The position numbers and the translations under genes were made by a program. From an uncultured Bacteroidales bacterium (GTDB lineage Bacteria; Bacteroidota; Bacteroidia; Bacteroidales; SZUA-534), in assembly GCA_902790595.1 (NCBI GenBank), contig CADASL010000003.1, positions 273,013 through 337,012 of the forward strand: a stretch of 64,000 nucleotides of DNA. The letters run 5' to 3'. Within the stretch, counting starts at the first letter, position 1. Every line of letters starts with the position of its first letter. This document shows positions 27,519-37,544 of this stretch, one piece after another. The notes below the pieces were generated by a model, which searched no databases, was not told the DNA's origin, and saw only the letters and a program-made list of their open reading frames with translations.

Positions 27519-29381
27519 TTACCGGCCGAAATAAACCAGTAGCACGTTGATGTCGTTAGGACTCACACCAGAAATGCGGGCAGCCTGGCCGATTGTAGTC
27601 GGAGCGTACTTGGTCAGTTTGCTGCGAGCCTCCATAGTTATGGATTGAAGCTTCGAGTAATCAAACCCTTCGGGGACGCGAAGGTTCTCAAGCTTTTTCA
27701 GTTTGTCGGCATTGTTTTTCTCGCGCTCAATGTATCCGGCATATTTGATTGTGAACTCAGCTCCTTCTCTAACCTCACGACTGGTTTGCTTATAAGATTC
27801 CAGAGCCGAAATGTTTTCAATCATATCATCGAGTTTGATGTCGGGACGGGAAAGAATCTGTGAGAATTTGACGCTTTCGGTTATAGGCGAACTTTCTCGT
27901 TCCACAAGGAACTTGTTTGCTTGTTCAGCGCGGATGTTGGTTGTTGAAAGATGTTCAACCAAGTTGTTTATCTGCTTGCGCTTTTCATAATAACGGTCAA
28001 GCTGCTCACGTCTGGCAAGACCGATATTATATGATTTTTCAGTCAGGCGTTCGTCAGCATTATCCTGACGCAACAACATACGGTACTCGGCACGGCTGGT
28101 GAACATACGATAAGGCTCGTCAACACCTTTGCAGATTAGGTCATCAATCAAAACGCCAATATATGCCTCGTTGCGGGCCAACACGAAAGGTTCAGCGCCG
28201 GCACACTGCAAATGAGCATTGATGCCTGCCATCAACCCTTGCGCTGCGGCTTCCTCATAACCGGTTGTTCCATTAATCTGTCCGGCAAAGAACAACCCTT
28301 TGATGATTTTTGTTTCAAGTGTTGCTTTCAGTTGGGTTGGCTGGAAGTAATCATATTCAATGGCATAACCCGGACGGTAAATTTTTGCATTTTCAAGTCC
28401 GGGTATTTTGTGAATGGCGTTGAATTGAACATTCCACGGCAATGATGATGAAAAACCGTTGATGTAATACTCGTGAGTATTGAAACCCTCTGGCTCCAAA
28501 AACAACTGGTGCGAGTCTTTGTCAGCGAAAGTAACCAGTTTGCTCTCGATACTCGGACAATAACGCGGCCCAATTCCGATTATCGTATGATTGAAAATCG
28601 GAGAATCAACAAAACCTTTACGTAATTCATCGTGAACAGCAGAGTTTGTGCGTGTTATATAACACGGAATCTGATGGTCGTGGTATGGTTTCAAAGTCGA
28701 ATAGCTGAAGAAATACGGGTCTTCATCGCCGTTTTGAATGGCACATTTGCTGAAATCGATAGTGCGGCCGTCGATACGCGCAGGCGTTCCTGTTTTCATT
28801 CGGCCCGTTTCAAAACCAAGGTTGACAAGATTTTCAGTAAGACCTGTTGATGGCAATTCCGAATAGCGTCCGCCAACAAACTGTGTGCGGCCGACGTGCA
28901 TAACACCATTCAAAAAAGTACCATTGGTAAGAACAACAGTTTGCGATTTAAACTCAAATCCAAGCTGTGTTTTTACTCCTGTAACGTGGTCGCTCTCGGT
29001 TAAAAGTGAAACAACACTGTCTTGAAACAAATCGAGATTATCGATGTTCTCCAAAACCTCGCGCCAAGCCAATGAAAACAAAGACCGGTCGCACTGGGCT
29101 CGTGGGCTCCACATTGCCGGACCCTTCGAGCGGTTGAGCATACGATATTGAATAGCCGAACGGTCGGTTACTATACCGGTGTATCCGCCCATAGCGTCAA
29201 TTTCCTTGACAATTTGACCTTTTGCAATACCACCGATAGCCGGATTGCACGACATACAACCGAACTTGGTCATATCCATCGTTATCAGAAGTGTTCGCGA
29301 ACCCATATTCGCGGCAGCGGCAGCAGCCTCACAACCAGCGTGACCGCCACCAACAACAATCACATCATACTCTGGGAGCAT
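27519..29381 (-). CDS. mnmG: tRNA uridine-5-carboxymethylaminomethyl(34) synthesis enzyme MnmG
   Basis: This 620-residue FAD enzyme partners MnmE to modify the wobble uridine of several tRNAs. Seen are the FAD-binding [10 protein letters not shown] (11-20), [13 protein letters not shown] with the conserved Cys45, and the C-terminal helical domain with [20 protein letters not shown]. Length is normal. It is the last gene of the nine-gene operon and starts two bases after ybeY stops. A parS-like site follows its stop directly. Confidence 0.97.
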   Translation of the reverse strand: MLPEYDVIVVGGGHAGCEAAAAAANMGSRTLLITMDMTKFGCMSCNPAIGGIAKGQIVKEIDAMGGYTGIVTDRSAIQYRMLNRSKGPAMWSPRAQCDRSLFSLAWREVLENIDNLDLFQDSVVSLLTESDHVTGVKTQLGFEFKSQTVVLTNGTFLNGVMHVGRTQFVGGRYSELPSTGLTENLVNLGFETGRMKTGTPARIDGRTIDFSKCAIQNGDEDPYFFSYSTLKPYHDHQIPCYITRTNSAVHDELRKGFVDSPIFNHTIIGIGPRYCPSIESKLVTFADKDSHQLFLEPEGFNTHEYYINGFSSSLPWNVQFNAIHKIPGLENAKIYRPGYAIEYDYFQPTQLKATLETKIIKGLFFAGQINGTTGYEEAAAQGLMAGINAHLQCAGAEPFVLARNEAYIGVLIDDLICKGVDEPYRMFTSRAEYRMLLRQDNADERLTEKSYNIGLARREQLDRYYEKRKQINNLVEHLSTTNIRAEQANKFLVERESSPITESVKFSQILSRPDIKLDDMIENISALESYKQTSREVREGAEFTIKYAGYIEREKNNADKLKKLENLRVPEGFDYSKLQSITMEARSKLTKYAPTTIGQAARISGVSPNDINVLLVYFGR

Positions 29382-29383
29382 CG

Positions 29384-29797
29384 CTATTCAAATAATTTGA
29401 GGTACTGGTTTTCTTTTGCGCGCATAATCGGAATTTCATCTTCGGCTTTGTCGTTGTAACCAACAAAATGCAAAACGCCGTGAATCATCACACGCTCAAG
29501 TTCCTTTTCAAAACTGACTCCATACTCCTTTGCATTGGAGGCAACAGTATCGACGCTTATGAAAATATCACCTGAAATAACATTATCCTCGCAATAATCG
29601 AACGAGATAACATCAGTATAATAATCGTGTTTGAGATATTGGCGGTTGATTTCGAGCAGATAAGGGTCAGAACACAGAATATAATTGACCTCGCCAAGTG
29701 TCCGGTTTTCGTTTTCTATCAGTTTTTCGATGTTCTCCTCAACGTGCAGATTATCGAGTTTGAACTCGTCAATCTCTTCAAAAAAAATGTTAATCAC
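29384..29797 (-). CDS. ybeY: Endoribonuclease YbeY
   Basis: This 137-residue protein starts at GTG 29797, one base after the upstream stop. YbeY is a single-strand endoribonuclease for 16S rRNA maturation and ribosome quality control. The metal motif reads [11 protein letters not shown]: His106 and His110 are present, but the third His of HGxLHLxGYDH is Asp116. This also occurs in other Bacteroidota and suggests an altered metal site. It is embedded between the ATP-binding regulator and mnmG with no spacing, so translation is probably coupled. Confidence 0.92.
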   Translation of the reverse strand: MINIFFEEIDEFKLDNLHVEENIEKLIENENRTLGEVNYILCSDPYLLEINRQYLKHDYYTDVISFDYCEDNVISGDIFISVDTVASNAKEYGVSFEKELERVMIHGVLHFVGYNDKAEDEIPIMRAKENQYLKLFE

Positions 29798-29798
29798 T

Positions 29799-30194
29799 TT
29801 AAATATTGAATGTTAATGTAACAATTGAACCGTTTTTGTCGAAAGTGACCTTGTCGGCAAGATTTTTCATAAGGAAAATGCCGCGGCCGTCGGGTTTTTC
29901 GATAAGGTCAGGTTTGGTTGGGTCTGGAACCACTTCAAAATTGAAACCTTTGCCCTCGTCGGCCACACGAATATTAATAAAGTGGTCGTCACTATCGACA
30001 TTTATATGCACGAGTTTATCGGGATTGCTCTCATTTCCGTGAACAATCGCGTTTGTAACAGCTTCGATTGTTGAAATCAAAAGGTTTCCATACAGGTCGG
30101 AAACAACTGAAAGACCAATTGACACTTCGTCGATGAAATTCTCGACAAGCGACATATTCTCCAGTTTCGACTTTATGACAAGTTCTTTATTCAT
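29799..30194 (-). CDS. RsbW-like ATP-binding regulatory protein
   Basis: This 131-residue single-domain GHKL ATPase of the anti-sigma-factor kinase type has an N box EAVTNAIVHGN, a G1 box VADEGKGF, and DGRGIFLMKNLADKV. Such proteins bind a sigma factor or phosphorylate an anti-anti-sigma (STAS) partner. Neither partner is encoded nearby, although a SpoIIE phosphatase lies at 18-21.5 kb. Its first eight bases overlap the end of the DUF4175 gene, so it is translated as part of the operon. A kinase in this setting could couple envelope or translation state to transcription, but that is inference. Confidence 0.85.
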   Translation of the reverse strand: MNKELVIKSKLENMSLVENFIDEVSIGLSVVSDLYGNLLISTIEAVTNAIVHGNESNPDKLVHINVDSDDHFINIRVADEGKGFNFEVVPDPTKPDLIEKPDGRGIFLMKNLADKVTFDKNGSIVTLTFNI

Positions 30195-33100
30195 TGTTCT
30201 TTTTGTTTACAACATTAAGGTACTCTTCAAATTTATTCTTGTAAAACGAATTAAGCCTCAAATCTGTCTGTTTCAAAAATTCAATATTTTTCTCAAATGT
30301 AATGTCTTCTTGCCAATTTTCGGGTGTCTTTCGTGTAATATTTTTTCCTAAAGTTGATTCACGCCTATCATCCTTATCACGCTCAGCCTCGGCATTTTCT
30401 GCCTCAAGTAGCTTAGTAACAATATTTTGCTGACGCATAACTGTCTGAATTGAGAGCTTTTTATTCGATAATTCGGTGTGAGTTTTTTCCATCAACTGCT
30501 TCACTTCCTGCAAAAGTTTTGCCGTTTGACTGTCAATATCGGCATTATACATCATTTGCTCAAGCATCTGCTGATAAATTTCATTCTGCATAAGCGCTTT
30601 CATCAACTCACGATTAGTTTTGTCAGTGTTACCGTTTTTCATTTGGTTAAGAAGGTCGCGCATTTGGTTTTTCAACGATTCTTGCGCCCCTCGCATATCT
30701 GACAACGACTGTTTTTGTTCAGACGTTTTTTTCTTTCGTTTAGATGACTTTCCACCAGAACTAGCTGAGGCATTATCAATGTTTTTTAATGACTCGGAAA
30801 GAATCAAAATCAAATCGTTAGCGTTTTTTAGCGATTCGCGTTGACTGCGACCGGCCAAACTAGTATTGCGCTCCTGAAGCTGAAGACAAGCCTTAGTCAT
30901 TCCGTCTTCAATCATAAATGCTACTTTTGAAATATAGTTTCCGATGAATTCTGACCTGCGAGAGAGATTATACAGACTATCACGAACAATTTTGAAATTT
31001 TCAACAAGTTGTGATTGTTCAAGAATTCTGTCCTGATATAACGGATTCGTATAATTCACATTATCATAGTCAGTAATTATACGCTCCTGGTTGAAAGATA
31101 TTTCAAAAAGGTTATCAAGGATTTGGCGTAAATCATCAGCATCTTCAGCGTGAGAATCAGCAATATTCTTCTTTAACAAATTCTCAATATTCTTAGAGAG
31201 TTTCTTGATATGGTTGGAATTTTCTTGTGAAATATTTTTAAAATTTTGCTTTTCGCAATTGTTAAGTTGTTGTTTTTCAAGATTAAAGTTATTGTTTATC
31301 TGCTCAAACTGATTCTGAAAATCGCCGATATCAAAAGGACGCTCAAGCAACTGATTTTCTTCATTCATCTGATTATACTGATTCTGCAAATCATTGAAGA
31401 ATGATTGCTGGTTATAAACATCAAGGGTTAAAGAGTCAGATTCAGAAAATGAAAGTTGATTTTGCTTGTCAGAAAGAACTTTCAGGTTGTCAGCCAACTG
31501 CTGCATATTCTCTTCCATTTTGATTTTCTTAAGCAATTCCAAATCTTTGTCAATCGACTTTTCAAAATTGCTGAAATCGCGTTTCAAATCTTCCGATAAG
31601 GTGTTGTACTGCTGCTGCTCATTAGCAAGCTGCGATATTTCATTAAGAATCTGTTTCAACTCATCGTCAACCAAATTATTAAGCATTTCTGAAATAAGAT
31701 TTTGTTTTTCAATAATTTGTTGACTCTTACTAAAAGTGTTTTCTATCGAATTATGTGCTTTGGATATTTCATTCAGCAAATCCTGAAGTTGATTTGTTTT
31801 GCTATTAATTTGCTGAAGCATATTAGTTTTCTCCCACTCCGTTAAATTATCATTTAGCAATTTTTTGCGGAGTTCAGCTATCTCAAATTCAATTTCAGAA
31901 GAAAGTTGTTTTGAAAGTTCAAGCTGCTTGAATAAATCGGCATACTGGCTTTCCTTTTCAATAGTTTGACTAGAAATTGATTTAACAATATGTTCGAATA
32001 AATCAGAGCGAACTTTTTTAGGTCCGTTAACAGAATCATTATCGTACAACTCAAAACTAAATGAAAGAGTTTGGTCGGTAATGTCAGAAACTGTAGGAAA
32101 AGAATAATCATAATAAACTTGTTGAGAAGTGACATTCTGATAAATCGGAACCTGCAAAGTATCAGAAACACCATTACCAGTCACTAACATCAACATCTGA
32201 CTAAAACCATAATCATCCTTTATTGAACCACTAAAAACGATTCTGTCTTGAGCAGATTGCTCAACAGATTTAGAAATCGAAAGTTCAGGATACAAATCAG
32301 GAACGCAAACTATTTTAAAATCAATAAACTTTCTGATAACATCAGTATTAGATAAAACAACAAAGTAGTCTTTATTATTTAAGATACGGTCTTTGTAAAC
32401 AAAATCATTACCGGTAAGGCACAACATTTCGGTTGAATCTGTCGAAGAAAACAAACGCAAAGTATCAAAGTTAACACCAATAAAATTTTGCTTTATGAAT
32501 GTTCCTTGTGGAACAATTAAAATGTTCTGGTTATCAACAATTGTATCACGCTTGTTAACATATTTAGGAAAGTATAATTCTGTATTATAGCTGTTTATGG
32601 TTGGAACTTTAAGAACTTTAACACGATAAACACTTGATTCAAAATCACCAGCCAGAATAGAAAAATTAAACTCATTATTGACGTTTTTGAACAAATACTC
32701 AAATGTAGTGTCATCAAGTTGTTCCATTATGAGTTTATTAGAGTGAAAACTAATATAAATTTCTGATGCACTGATATTTCCGTGAATAATTGATTTTACT
32801 CTTAAATCTGAACCTTGTTCAACTAACAATTTAGATTCATCAACTGATATTAAAACATTAATATTTTCAGTGTGCTGATGAAAATGAATTATTCTGAAAA
32901 AACCATCAGAAAACAAAGATGGACAGAGAAGAATCAAGAAGGACAAAAGTGTTAATGGAAATAAGAAATAAGAAAGAACACTTTTGAAATTATAAGAAAC
33001 AGCTTGAGAAAAATCGTAGTTTAACGTCTTAGAAATTTTCTGTTGAATGCTTGCATAGGTGAGTTCTGATTTCTGTTGCTGAAAAAGTTCAATGATGTTA

Positions 33101-33429
33101 AGCGGAATGTCTTGTAATTCAGTATATTTTAATTGTATAAGTCGGCAAACATCGGAATAAGAAAGGCGGGGAAGAATGTTGAATAACTGCAAAAAAGGCT
33201 TGCAGACTTTGATAGAAAAGACACCAGCATTAACAATGGAAAATAGAAGGAGAAGAAAAAACCTAAGAGGCTGAGAAAATTGAATTAAGTATTCGAAAAA
33301 AGAAACTATAACAAGCGAGGAAACAAATATTAAGACAAACAGTGAAAAACCTCTCAGCAACAAGCTTTTATAATACTTGTCGGAGACTTTTTCAATTCTT
33401 GATATGAAGTTTTCAACGCTGTCATTCAT
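30187..33429 (-). CDS. DUF4175-family membrane protein with very long coiled coils
   Basis: The protein has 1080 residues. Two hydrophobic helices lie near residues 25-70 and a third near 150-175. A periplasmic beta-rich part covers about 180-470, and long Gln/Asn/Leu-rich coiled coils (about 490-1010) follow. A Lys-rich patch (GGKSSKRKKKTSEQKQ) lies near 900. The architecture matches the DUF4175 family, whose role is unknown. The gene is strikingly AT-rich compared with recA or dnaE. It overlaps its neighbours by 8 bases on both sides. Confidence 0.8.
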   Translation of the reverse strand: MNDSVENFISRIEKVSDKYYKSLLLRGFSLFVLIFVSSLVIVSFFEYLIQFSQPLRFFLLLLFSIVNAGVFSIKVCKPFLQLFNILPRLSYSDVCRLIQLKYTELQDIPLNIIELFQQQKSELTYASIQQKISKTLNYDFSQAVSYNFKSVLSYFLFPLTLLSFLILLCPSLFSDGFFRIIHFHQHTENINVLISVDESKLLVEQGSDLRVKSIIHGNISASEIYISFHSNKLIMEQLDDTTFEYLFKNVNNEFNFSILAGDFESSVYRVKVLKVPTINSYNTELYFPKYVNKRDTIVDNQNILIVPQGTFIKQNFIGVNFDTLRLFSSTDSTEMLCLTGNDFVYKDRILNNKDYFVVLSNTDVIRKFIDFKIVCVPDLYPELSISKSVEQSAQDRIVFSGSIKDDYGFSQMLMLVTGNGVSDTLQVPIYQNVTSQQVYYDYSFPTVSDITDQTLSFSFELYDNDSVNGPKKVRSDLFEHIVKSISSQTIEKESQYADLFKQLELSKQLSSEIEFEIAELRKKLLNDNLTEWEKTNMLQQINSKTNQLQDLLNEISKAHNSIENTFSKSQQIIEKQNLISEMLNNLVDDELKQILNEISQLANEQQQYNTLSEDLKRDFSNFEKSIDKDLELLKKIKMEENMQQLADNLKVLSDKQNQLSFSESDSLTLDVYNQQSFFNDLQNQYNQMNEENQLLERPFDIGDFQNQFEQINNNFNLEKQQLNNCEKQNFKNISQENSNHIKKLSKNIENLLKKNIADSHAEDADDLRQILDNLFEISFNQERIITDYDNVNYTNPLYQDRILEQSQLVENFKIVRDSLYNLSRRSEFIGNYISKVAFMIEDGMTKACLQLQERNTSLAGRSQRESLKNANDLILILSESLKNIDNASASSGGKSSKRKKKTSEQKQSLSDMRGAQESLKNQMRDLLNQMKNGNTDKTNRELMKALMQNEIYQQMLEQMMYNADIDSQTAKLLQEVKQLMEKTHTELSNKKLSIQTVMRQQNIVTKLLEAENAEAERDKDDRRESTLGKNITRKTPENWQEDITFEKNIEFLKQTDLRLNSFYKNKFEEYLNVVNKKNNE

Positions 33430-34627
33430 TCTTTGAACTTGCTAACCAATCTTGAGGATTGAGTTTTTGATTTTCCTTCCAGATTTGGAACTGAAGTACC
33501 GATTTTCCTTCTTCGTCCTTATCAGTATAAATTTTACCAATTGATTGCTTAGTATTAACTTTATCTCCTTGTTTTACAAATACTTCAACAAGGTTTGAGT
33601 AAACAGACAAATAATTTCCGTGACGTATGATTACTGTTGTGTGCGCTCCAGGGATAACAAAAACACGAGTCACTGTTCCATCAAAAATTGAACGGATATA
33701 AGAACCTTCGGTGGTGGAAATATCTATTCCATCGTTACGAACGAAAACTCCTTTAAGAACTGGATGTGGGTTTTCGCCAAAGAAACCTGTTATGACTCCC
33801 CGCTCTGTCGGCCAAGGAAGTTTTCTTTTGTTATTGGCAAAATTGTCAGCAAGTTTCTTTTCTTCAGGCGTCAACTGGAAAACATTCGGTCCCTTCTTTT
33901 TGTTGGCTTTTGCCAATTCCTCAGCAATAACTTTTTCAATTTCGCGCTGAAGTTCACTAGCAAGCTTTATTTGTTTGTCTAATTTCTTTTTAAGTTCAAC
34001 TTTCTGTTGTTCAAGCTTTTTTATCACCACATTCTGGTCAGATTTTTCCTTCTTTAGCTCGTTAGTTTCTGACAAATGTTCATTCAAAAGAGATTTTTTC
34101 TGACTTTTTAAGCTGTCAAGTTGTGCAAGTTGCTTTTCAATTTCAACTTTAGTTTCAACAATCTGCTGCGCCTGACGAGTTCGATATTCATTATATTGCT
34201 GGAGATGCTTAATTCGATTGAATGCGGTATTAACACTTTCAGATGCCAAAATGAACATTATACGGTCATAATGACTGCGATTTTTATAATAAAACGAAAT
34301 GACTTTAGCATACTCAGTTTTCAACTTTTCATAATCTCGGTTCAGCTCATTAATTAATTCCTGCTGTGTATGAATATTACCATCAATGAGCTTGATTTCA
34401 CTATTAATATCGTTGATTACTTTTTCGCGACTCTTTATCTTGCTATTAATCAGCAACAACTTGTTGTAAGTAGCGGTTTTGTTTTTTTCAGTTTTAGCAA
34501 TTAGCTCATTTGTGTAGCTGATTTCTTTTTCATTCTCTTTTTTTCGACGCTCAAGGTCAGCACGTGTCTGTGCAAGCGACGAAACAAAAAGAAAAACTAA
34601 AACCGATGACAAACAGAATCTTAGCAT
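33422..34627 (-). CDS. EnvC-like murein hydrolase activator with degenerate LytM domain
   Basis: This 401-residue periplasmic protein has a signal peptide (MLRFCLSSVLVFLFVSSLAQ), two coiled-coil blocks (about 20-250) and a C-terminal LytM/M23 domain (about 280-395). The zinc site is broken: the HxGxD motif reads RNDGID, and the later HxH region reads YLSVYSNL with no His. Proteins of this kind, such as EnvC, do not cut peptidoglycan themselves but activate amidases at the septum. It overlaps DUF4175 by 8 bases and abuts DUF4292 without a gap. Confidence 0.88.
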   Translation of the reverse strand: MLRFCLSSVLVFLFVSSLAQTRADLERRKKENEKEISYTNELIAKTEKNKTATYNKLLLINSKIKSREKVINDINSEIKLIDGNIHTQQELINELNRDYEKLKTEYAKVISFYYKNRSHYDRIMFILASESVNTAFNRIKHLQQYNEYRTRQAQQIVETKVEIEKQLAQLDSLKSQKKSLLNEHLSETNELKKEKSDQNVVIKKLEQQKVELKKKLDKQIKLASELQREIEKVIAEELAKANKKKGPNVFQLTPEEKKLADNFANNKRKLPWPTERGVITGFFGENPHPVLKGVFVRNDGIDISTTEGSYIRSIFDGTVTRVFVIPGAHTTVIIRHGNYLSVYSNLVEVFVKQGDKVNTKQSIGKIYTDKDEEGKSVLQFQIWKENQKLNPQDWLASSKNE

Positions 34628-35425
34628 TTAAAAAGTTACTCGTTTATATTTTCCGAGCGATTTTTTCATTTCAGGAAAAGCCGACTCTTTGATAACACTT
34701 ACATTTTCAAAATAAACAGTAAACTCATATTTGGCTCCCTTAACTTTGGTGCTTATAACCAACTCGGAAGGAAAGCCATAATCGAGCACAAAATTAGAAT
34801 AATTAGCCCTAAAAAGATTACCGTCAAACGATTTATATTCAATACGCCAAATATTACCGTATCGGTCAAATATGGTAGTTAAAAACGATTTAGTTTGAAA
34901 ATTCGAACAATTATCATTGACTATAAATCTTTGTAAATCTGCAATATAACCAGCATTAGATGAATTAAAAAAGATTGAATCTCTCTTGAAATAAGAAGCT
35001 GTTATAAAAGAGTAAAACTGGTCAAAATTTGTGTCGAATTTGCTTTTGAAATCAGCATAACTTCCTGAAAAATAGGTTTTATCAATCTTATTAATCATAA
35101 AAACCGAATCTTTGTTCATCCGCAATTGACCAATTTCAATTCCTAATGAAGAAGACATAACATTAAGAAACAAGCAGGTGTCAGACAAGGCATAGATTTT
35201 TCCTGATAGTTTGTTTTCCTTGCCATCAATTTCAACAAAAGTCTTAAATTTGATTTTAAGATTGTTTGAAGCTAGTAAATTCTGACGTTTAATGGTTCTA
35301 GACTGCAGTCCTGAAAAGTCGTTAACTTGGCGAGTGTTGACAATTGATTTAGAACACGAACAAAAGACTAGCAACGATAAAAGTGCCGCCTTACTCAATG
35401 TATTTTCCAGCCGCAATTTTTTCAT
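34628..35425 (-). CDS. DUF4292 lipoprotein (LolB-like fold suspected)
   Basis: This 265-residue lipoprotein has a signal ending LLVFCSCSK, with the lipidated Cys near residue 22-24. The body alternates strands such as KIKFKTFVEIDGKENKLSGKI, LGIEIGQLRMNKDSVFMI and LVISTKVKGAKYEF. This is the half-open barrel pattern of the DUF4292 family, which I recall as related to the LolA/LolB lipoprotein-carrier group (moderate certainty). Bacteroidota often lack an obvious LolB, so this is a candidate. The start overlaps the TPR gene by 35 bases, which suggests translational coupling. Confidence 0.75.
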   Translation of the reverse strand: MKKLRLENTLSKAALLSLLVFCSCSKSIVNTRQVNDFSGLQSRTIKRQNLLASNNLKIKFKTFVEIDGKENKLSGKIYALSDTCLFLNVMSSSLGIEIGQLRMNKDSVFMINKIDKTYFSGSYADFKSKFDTNFDQFYSFITASYFKRDSIFFNSSNAGYIADLQRFIVNDNCSNFQTKSFLTTIFDRYGNIWRIEYKSFDGNLFRANYSNFVLDYGFPSELVISTKVKGAKYEFTVYFENVSVIKESAFPEMKKSLGKYKRVTF

Positions 35426-37112
35426 CTAATTTATCACTGCCGTTACCAATTGTTTTCACTCGTTTCCATTGCTCAATGGCTCCTTCTGTATCGTCGTTAA
35501 AATAAAGAATATCACCATAATGCTCAATAATCACGCCGCTTCGGGTAGAATCAAAATCAACAGCTTTTTGAATATATTTCAGAGCTTCGGAGTATTGATG
35601 CATTTCAAACAAAATCCAAGCGTAGGTATCAAGATAAGTAGCGTTTTCAGGCTCTTTTTGGATAGTTTTAAAAGACATCGATTTTGCTTTAGGCAAATCG
35701 GTGCGGTCAAGCGACAGATAGTAACTGTAGTTATTCATTACCATCAAATTGTCAGGGTCCACTACGAGTAGTTTATCAAAATAAGAATATGCAGTTGCCT
35801 TATCATCAAGTTTATAGTAAACCTCACCAAGAAATGTCAGATAATCGCGCTCCAACATATCGTTTTTGGGCAAAATTTTATAACCGAAATCGAGCGATTT
35901 TTTAGCCTGTTCATAACGAGAAAGCTGAAAACTGCTGATTCCATTGAAAAAATATAAAACAGGAATATTAGGAAAATTCTCAAGAGCCTCATTGCTATGC
36001 TTAATCATTGAATTCCAATCAGCAAGCTGATAATCAATTTGAAGGAGCTGCTCCCAAATTCCGTACTTGTCTTTTCGTGTTTCAATAACCTTCTGCAACG
36101 CCAGTTTTGCAATATAAATATTTCCTTTATTCATCTGAAAGTCAGCATAAATTGTATTCGCATCAGCGTCGTCAGGGTGATATTGGATAAGAATTTCGGC
36201 AAGATTGAAAATCTGCTCAAAGTGCTCTTTAATAAGATTTTGGTCCCGGGTCATATCAACCAAGATTTCAACTTTAGCCGAACAAGGAACTCTAGTTGAT
36301 GCAAAACCGGCATTTAGCTCAGCAAAGAAATTCTCTAAATCCTTCAAATACTGATAACAACCTGCAAGACCAAGATGAGAAAAACCGTCATTCGGATTAG
36401 ACTTCAAAATCGATTTATAGATAGAAATCGCCTTGTCAATTTCGTTAATCTGCACATAAAAATCAGCCAAAATCAACTTGAAATGCTCCTCTTCTGGATT
36501 AGCGTTAACTAACTTTAGAAGCTCGGCCTCTGCATTCTTTTTCTTCTTGAGTTTGAGATAGATATTTTTCTTTTGAATAGAAATTGACTCGTCGAGACCA
36601 AATTTTTTTTCAATCTGATTATAAACCGAAAGCGCCTTTTTTAGATTATCAGCTCGAAGATAAACATCGGAAAGACAAGCATAAAAATCAAACTCATTTG
36701 GCTTTCTTTCAATTAGTTTAGTGAATATTTTCTCGGCTTTATCGAATTTGCTGGCATACATATAGATGTTTCCAGCCATATAGAGATACCATTCGTTCTT
36801 ATCATCAAATTCGAGGCACTTATCAATATAGCTTTCAGCAAGATTCAAATCGTGACGCTGCAGAGCGATTGACGCTAACCGATAGTAAAGAAACGGATTG
36901 TCAGGCTTGGCATTAAGACAAAGCTGATAATAACTTTCCGACAGTTCGAAGTTTTCCTCTATAAAGTTTTTATCGGCTTCGAAAAAATTGTAAGTGTAAT
37001 TGATGTCTTCGTCGAAAACGGCAACATCGGGGTCAAGTTCCTGACCATAAGCAAAACTGCAAATTGTCAGAGCCAAACCTAAAATTCCCGATTTATAAAA
37101 ATTCAAAATCAT
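35391..37112 (-). CDS. Exported tetratricopeptide-repeat protein
   Basis: This 573-residue protein has a signal peptide (ILGLALTICSFAYGQ). About 13 TPR-like helical pairs follow, seen as repeated A-x3-Y-x-K/L patterns with DP/NP turns, for example KANPNDGFSHLGLAGCYQYL. It is likely a periplasmic scaffold that binds partner proteins. Gene order dut-TPR-DUF4292-EnvC recurs in Bacteroidales as I know the group, which supports a joint envelope role. It starts directly at the dut stop codon. Confidence 0.85.
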   Translation of the reverse strand: MILNFYKSGILGLALTICSFAYGQELDPDVAVFDEDINYTYNFFEADKNFIEENFELSESYYQLCLNAKPDNPFLYYRLASIALQRHDLNLAESYIDKCLEFDDKNEWYLYMAGNIYMYASKFDKAEKIFTKLIERKPNEFDFYACLSDVYLRADNLKKALSVYNQIEKKFGLDESISIQKKNIYLKLKKKKNAEAELLKLVNANPEEEHFKLILADFYVQINEIDKAISIYKSILKSNPNDGFSHLGLAGCYQYLKDLENFFAELNAGFASTRVPCSAKVEILVDMTRDQNLIKEHFEQIFNLAEILIQYHPDDADANTIYADFQMNKGNIYIAKLALQKVIETRKDKYGIWEQLLQIDYQLADWNSMIKHSNEALENFPNIPVLYFFNGISSFQLSRYEQAKKSLDFGYKILPKNDMLERDYLTFLGEVYYKLDDKATAYSYFDKLLVVDPDNLMVMNNYSYYLSLDRTDLPKAKSMSFKTIQKEPENATYLDTYAWILFEMHQYSEALKYIQKAVDFDSTRSGVIIEHYGDILYFNDDTEGAIEQWKRVKTIGNGSDKLDEKIAAGKYIE

Positions 37113-37544
37113 CTATTTTCCTGTGTGGCCAAATCCGCCGGCGCCGCGCTCTGTCTCACTAATCTCGTTAACTTCAACAAATTCAGCTTTTTCGTGCTTG
37201 GCAATCACCATTTGACAAATGCGGTCGCCTGACTTTATAATGAAATCATCCTGACTCAAGTTGATTAGAATCACCTTTATCTCGCCACGGTAATCAGCGT
37301 CAATGGTGCCAGGCGAATTGAGAACTGTTATTCCGCTTTTGATTGCCAAACCACTACGCGGACGAATCTGCGCTTCGTAGCCGTCGGGCAACTCAATGTA
37401 AAGACCTGTCGGAATGAGCTTGCGCTCGAAAGGTTTCAGAACTACATCAGCATCGACAAAAGCCCGTAAATCCATACCAGCAGAGCTTGCTGTCTCGTAG
37501 GCAGGCAGCGCGTTATTCGATTTGTTTATAATATTTACACGCAT
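37113..37544 (-). CDS. dut: dUTP diphosphatase
   Basis: This 143-residue trimeric dUTPase hydrolyses dUTP to dUMP and keeps uracil out of DNA. All five motifs are visible: [40 protein letters not shown], and the C-terminal [11 protein letters not shown] that closes over the substrate. The length is standard. It overlaps the flippase gene by ten bases and abuts the TPR gene. Confidence 0.97.
   Translation of the reverse strand: MRVNIINKSNNALPAYETASSAGMDLRAFVDADVVLKPFERKLIPTGLYIELPDGYEAQIRPRSGLAIKSGITVLNSPGTIDADYRGEIKVILINLSQDDFIIKSGDRICQMVIAKHEKAEFVEVNEISETERGAGGFGHTGK

Noticed and set aside
33422..34627. Active M23 metallopeptidase
   Set aside because: The HxGxD and HxH zinc residues are replaced, so it is annotated as a non-catalytic EnvC-like activator.
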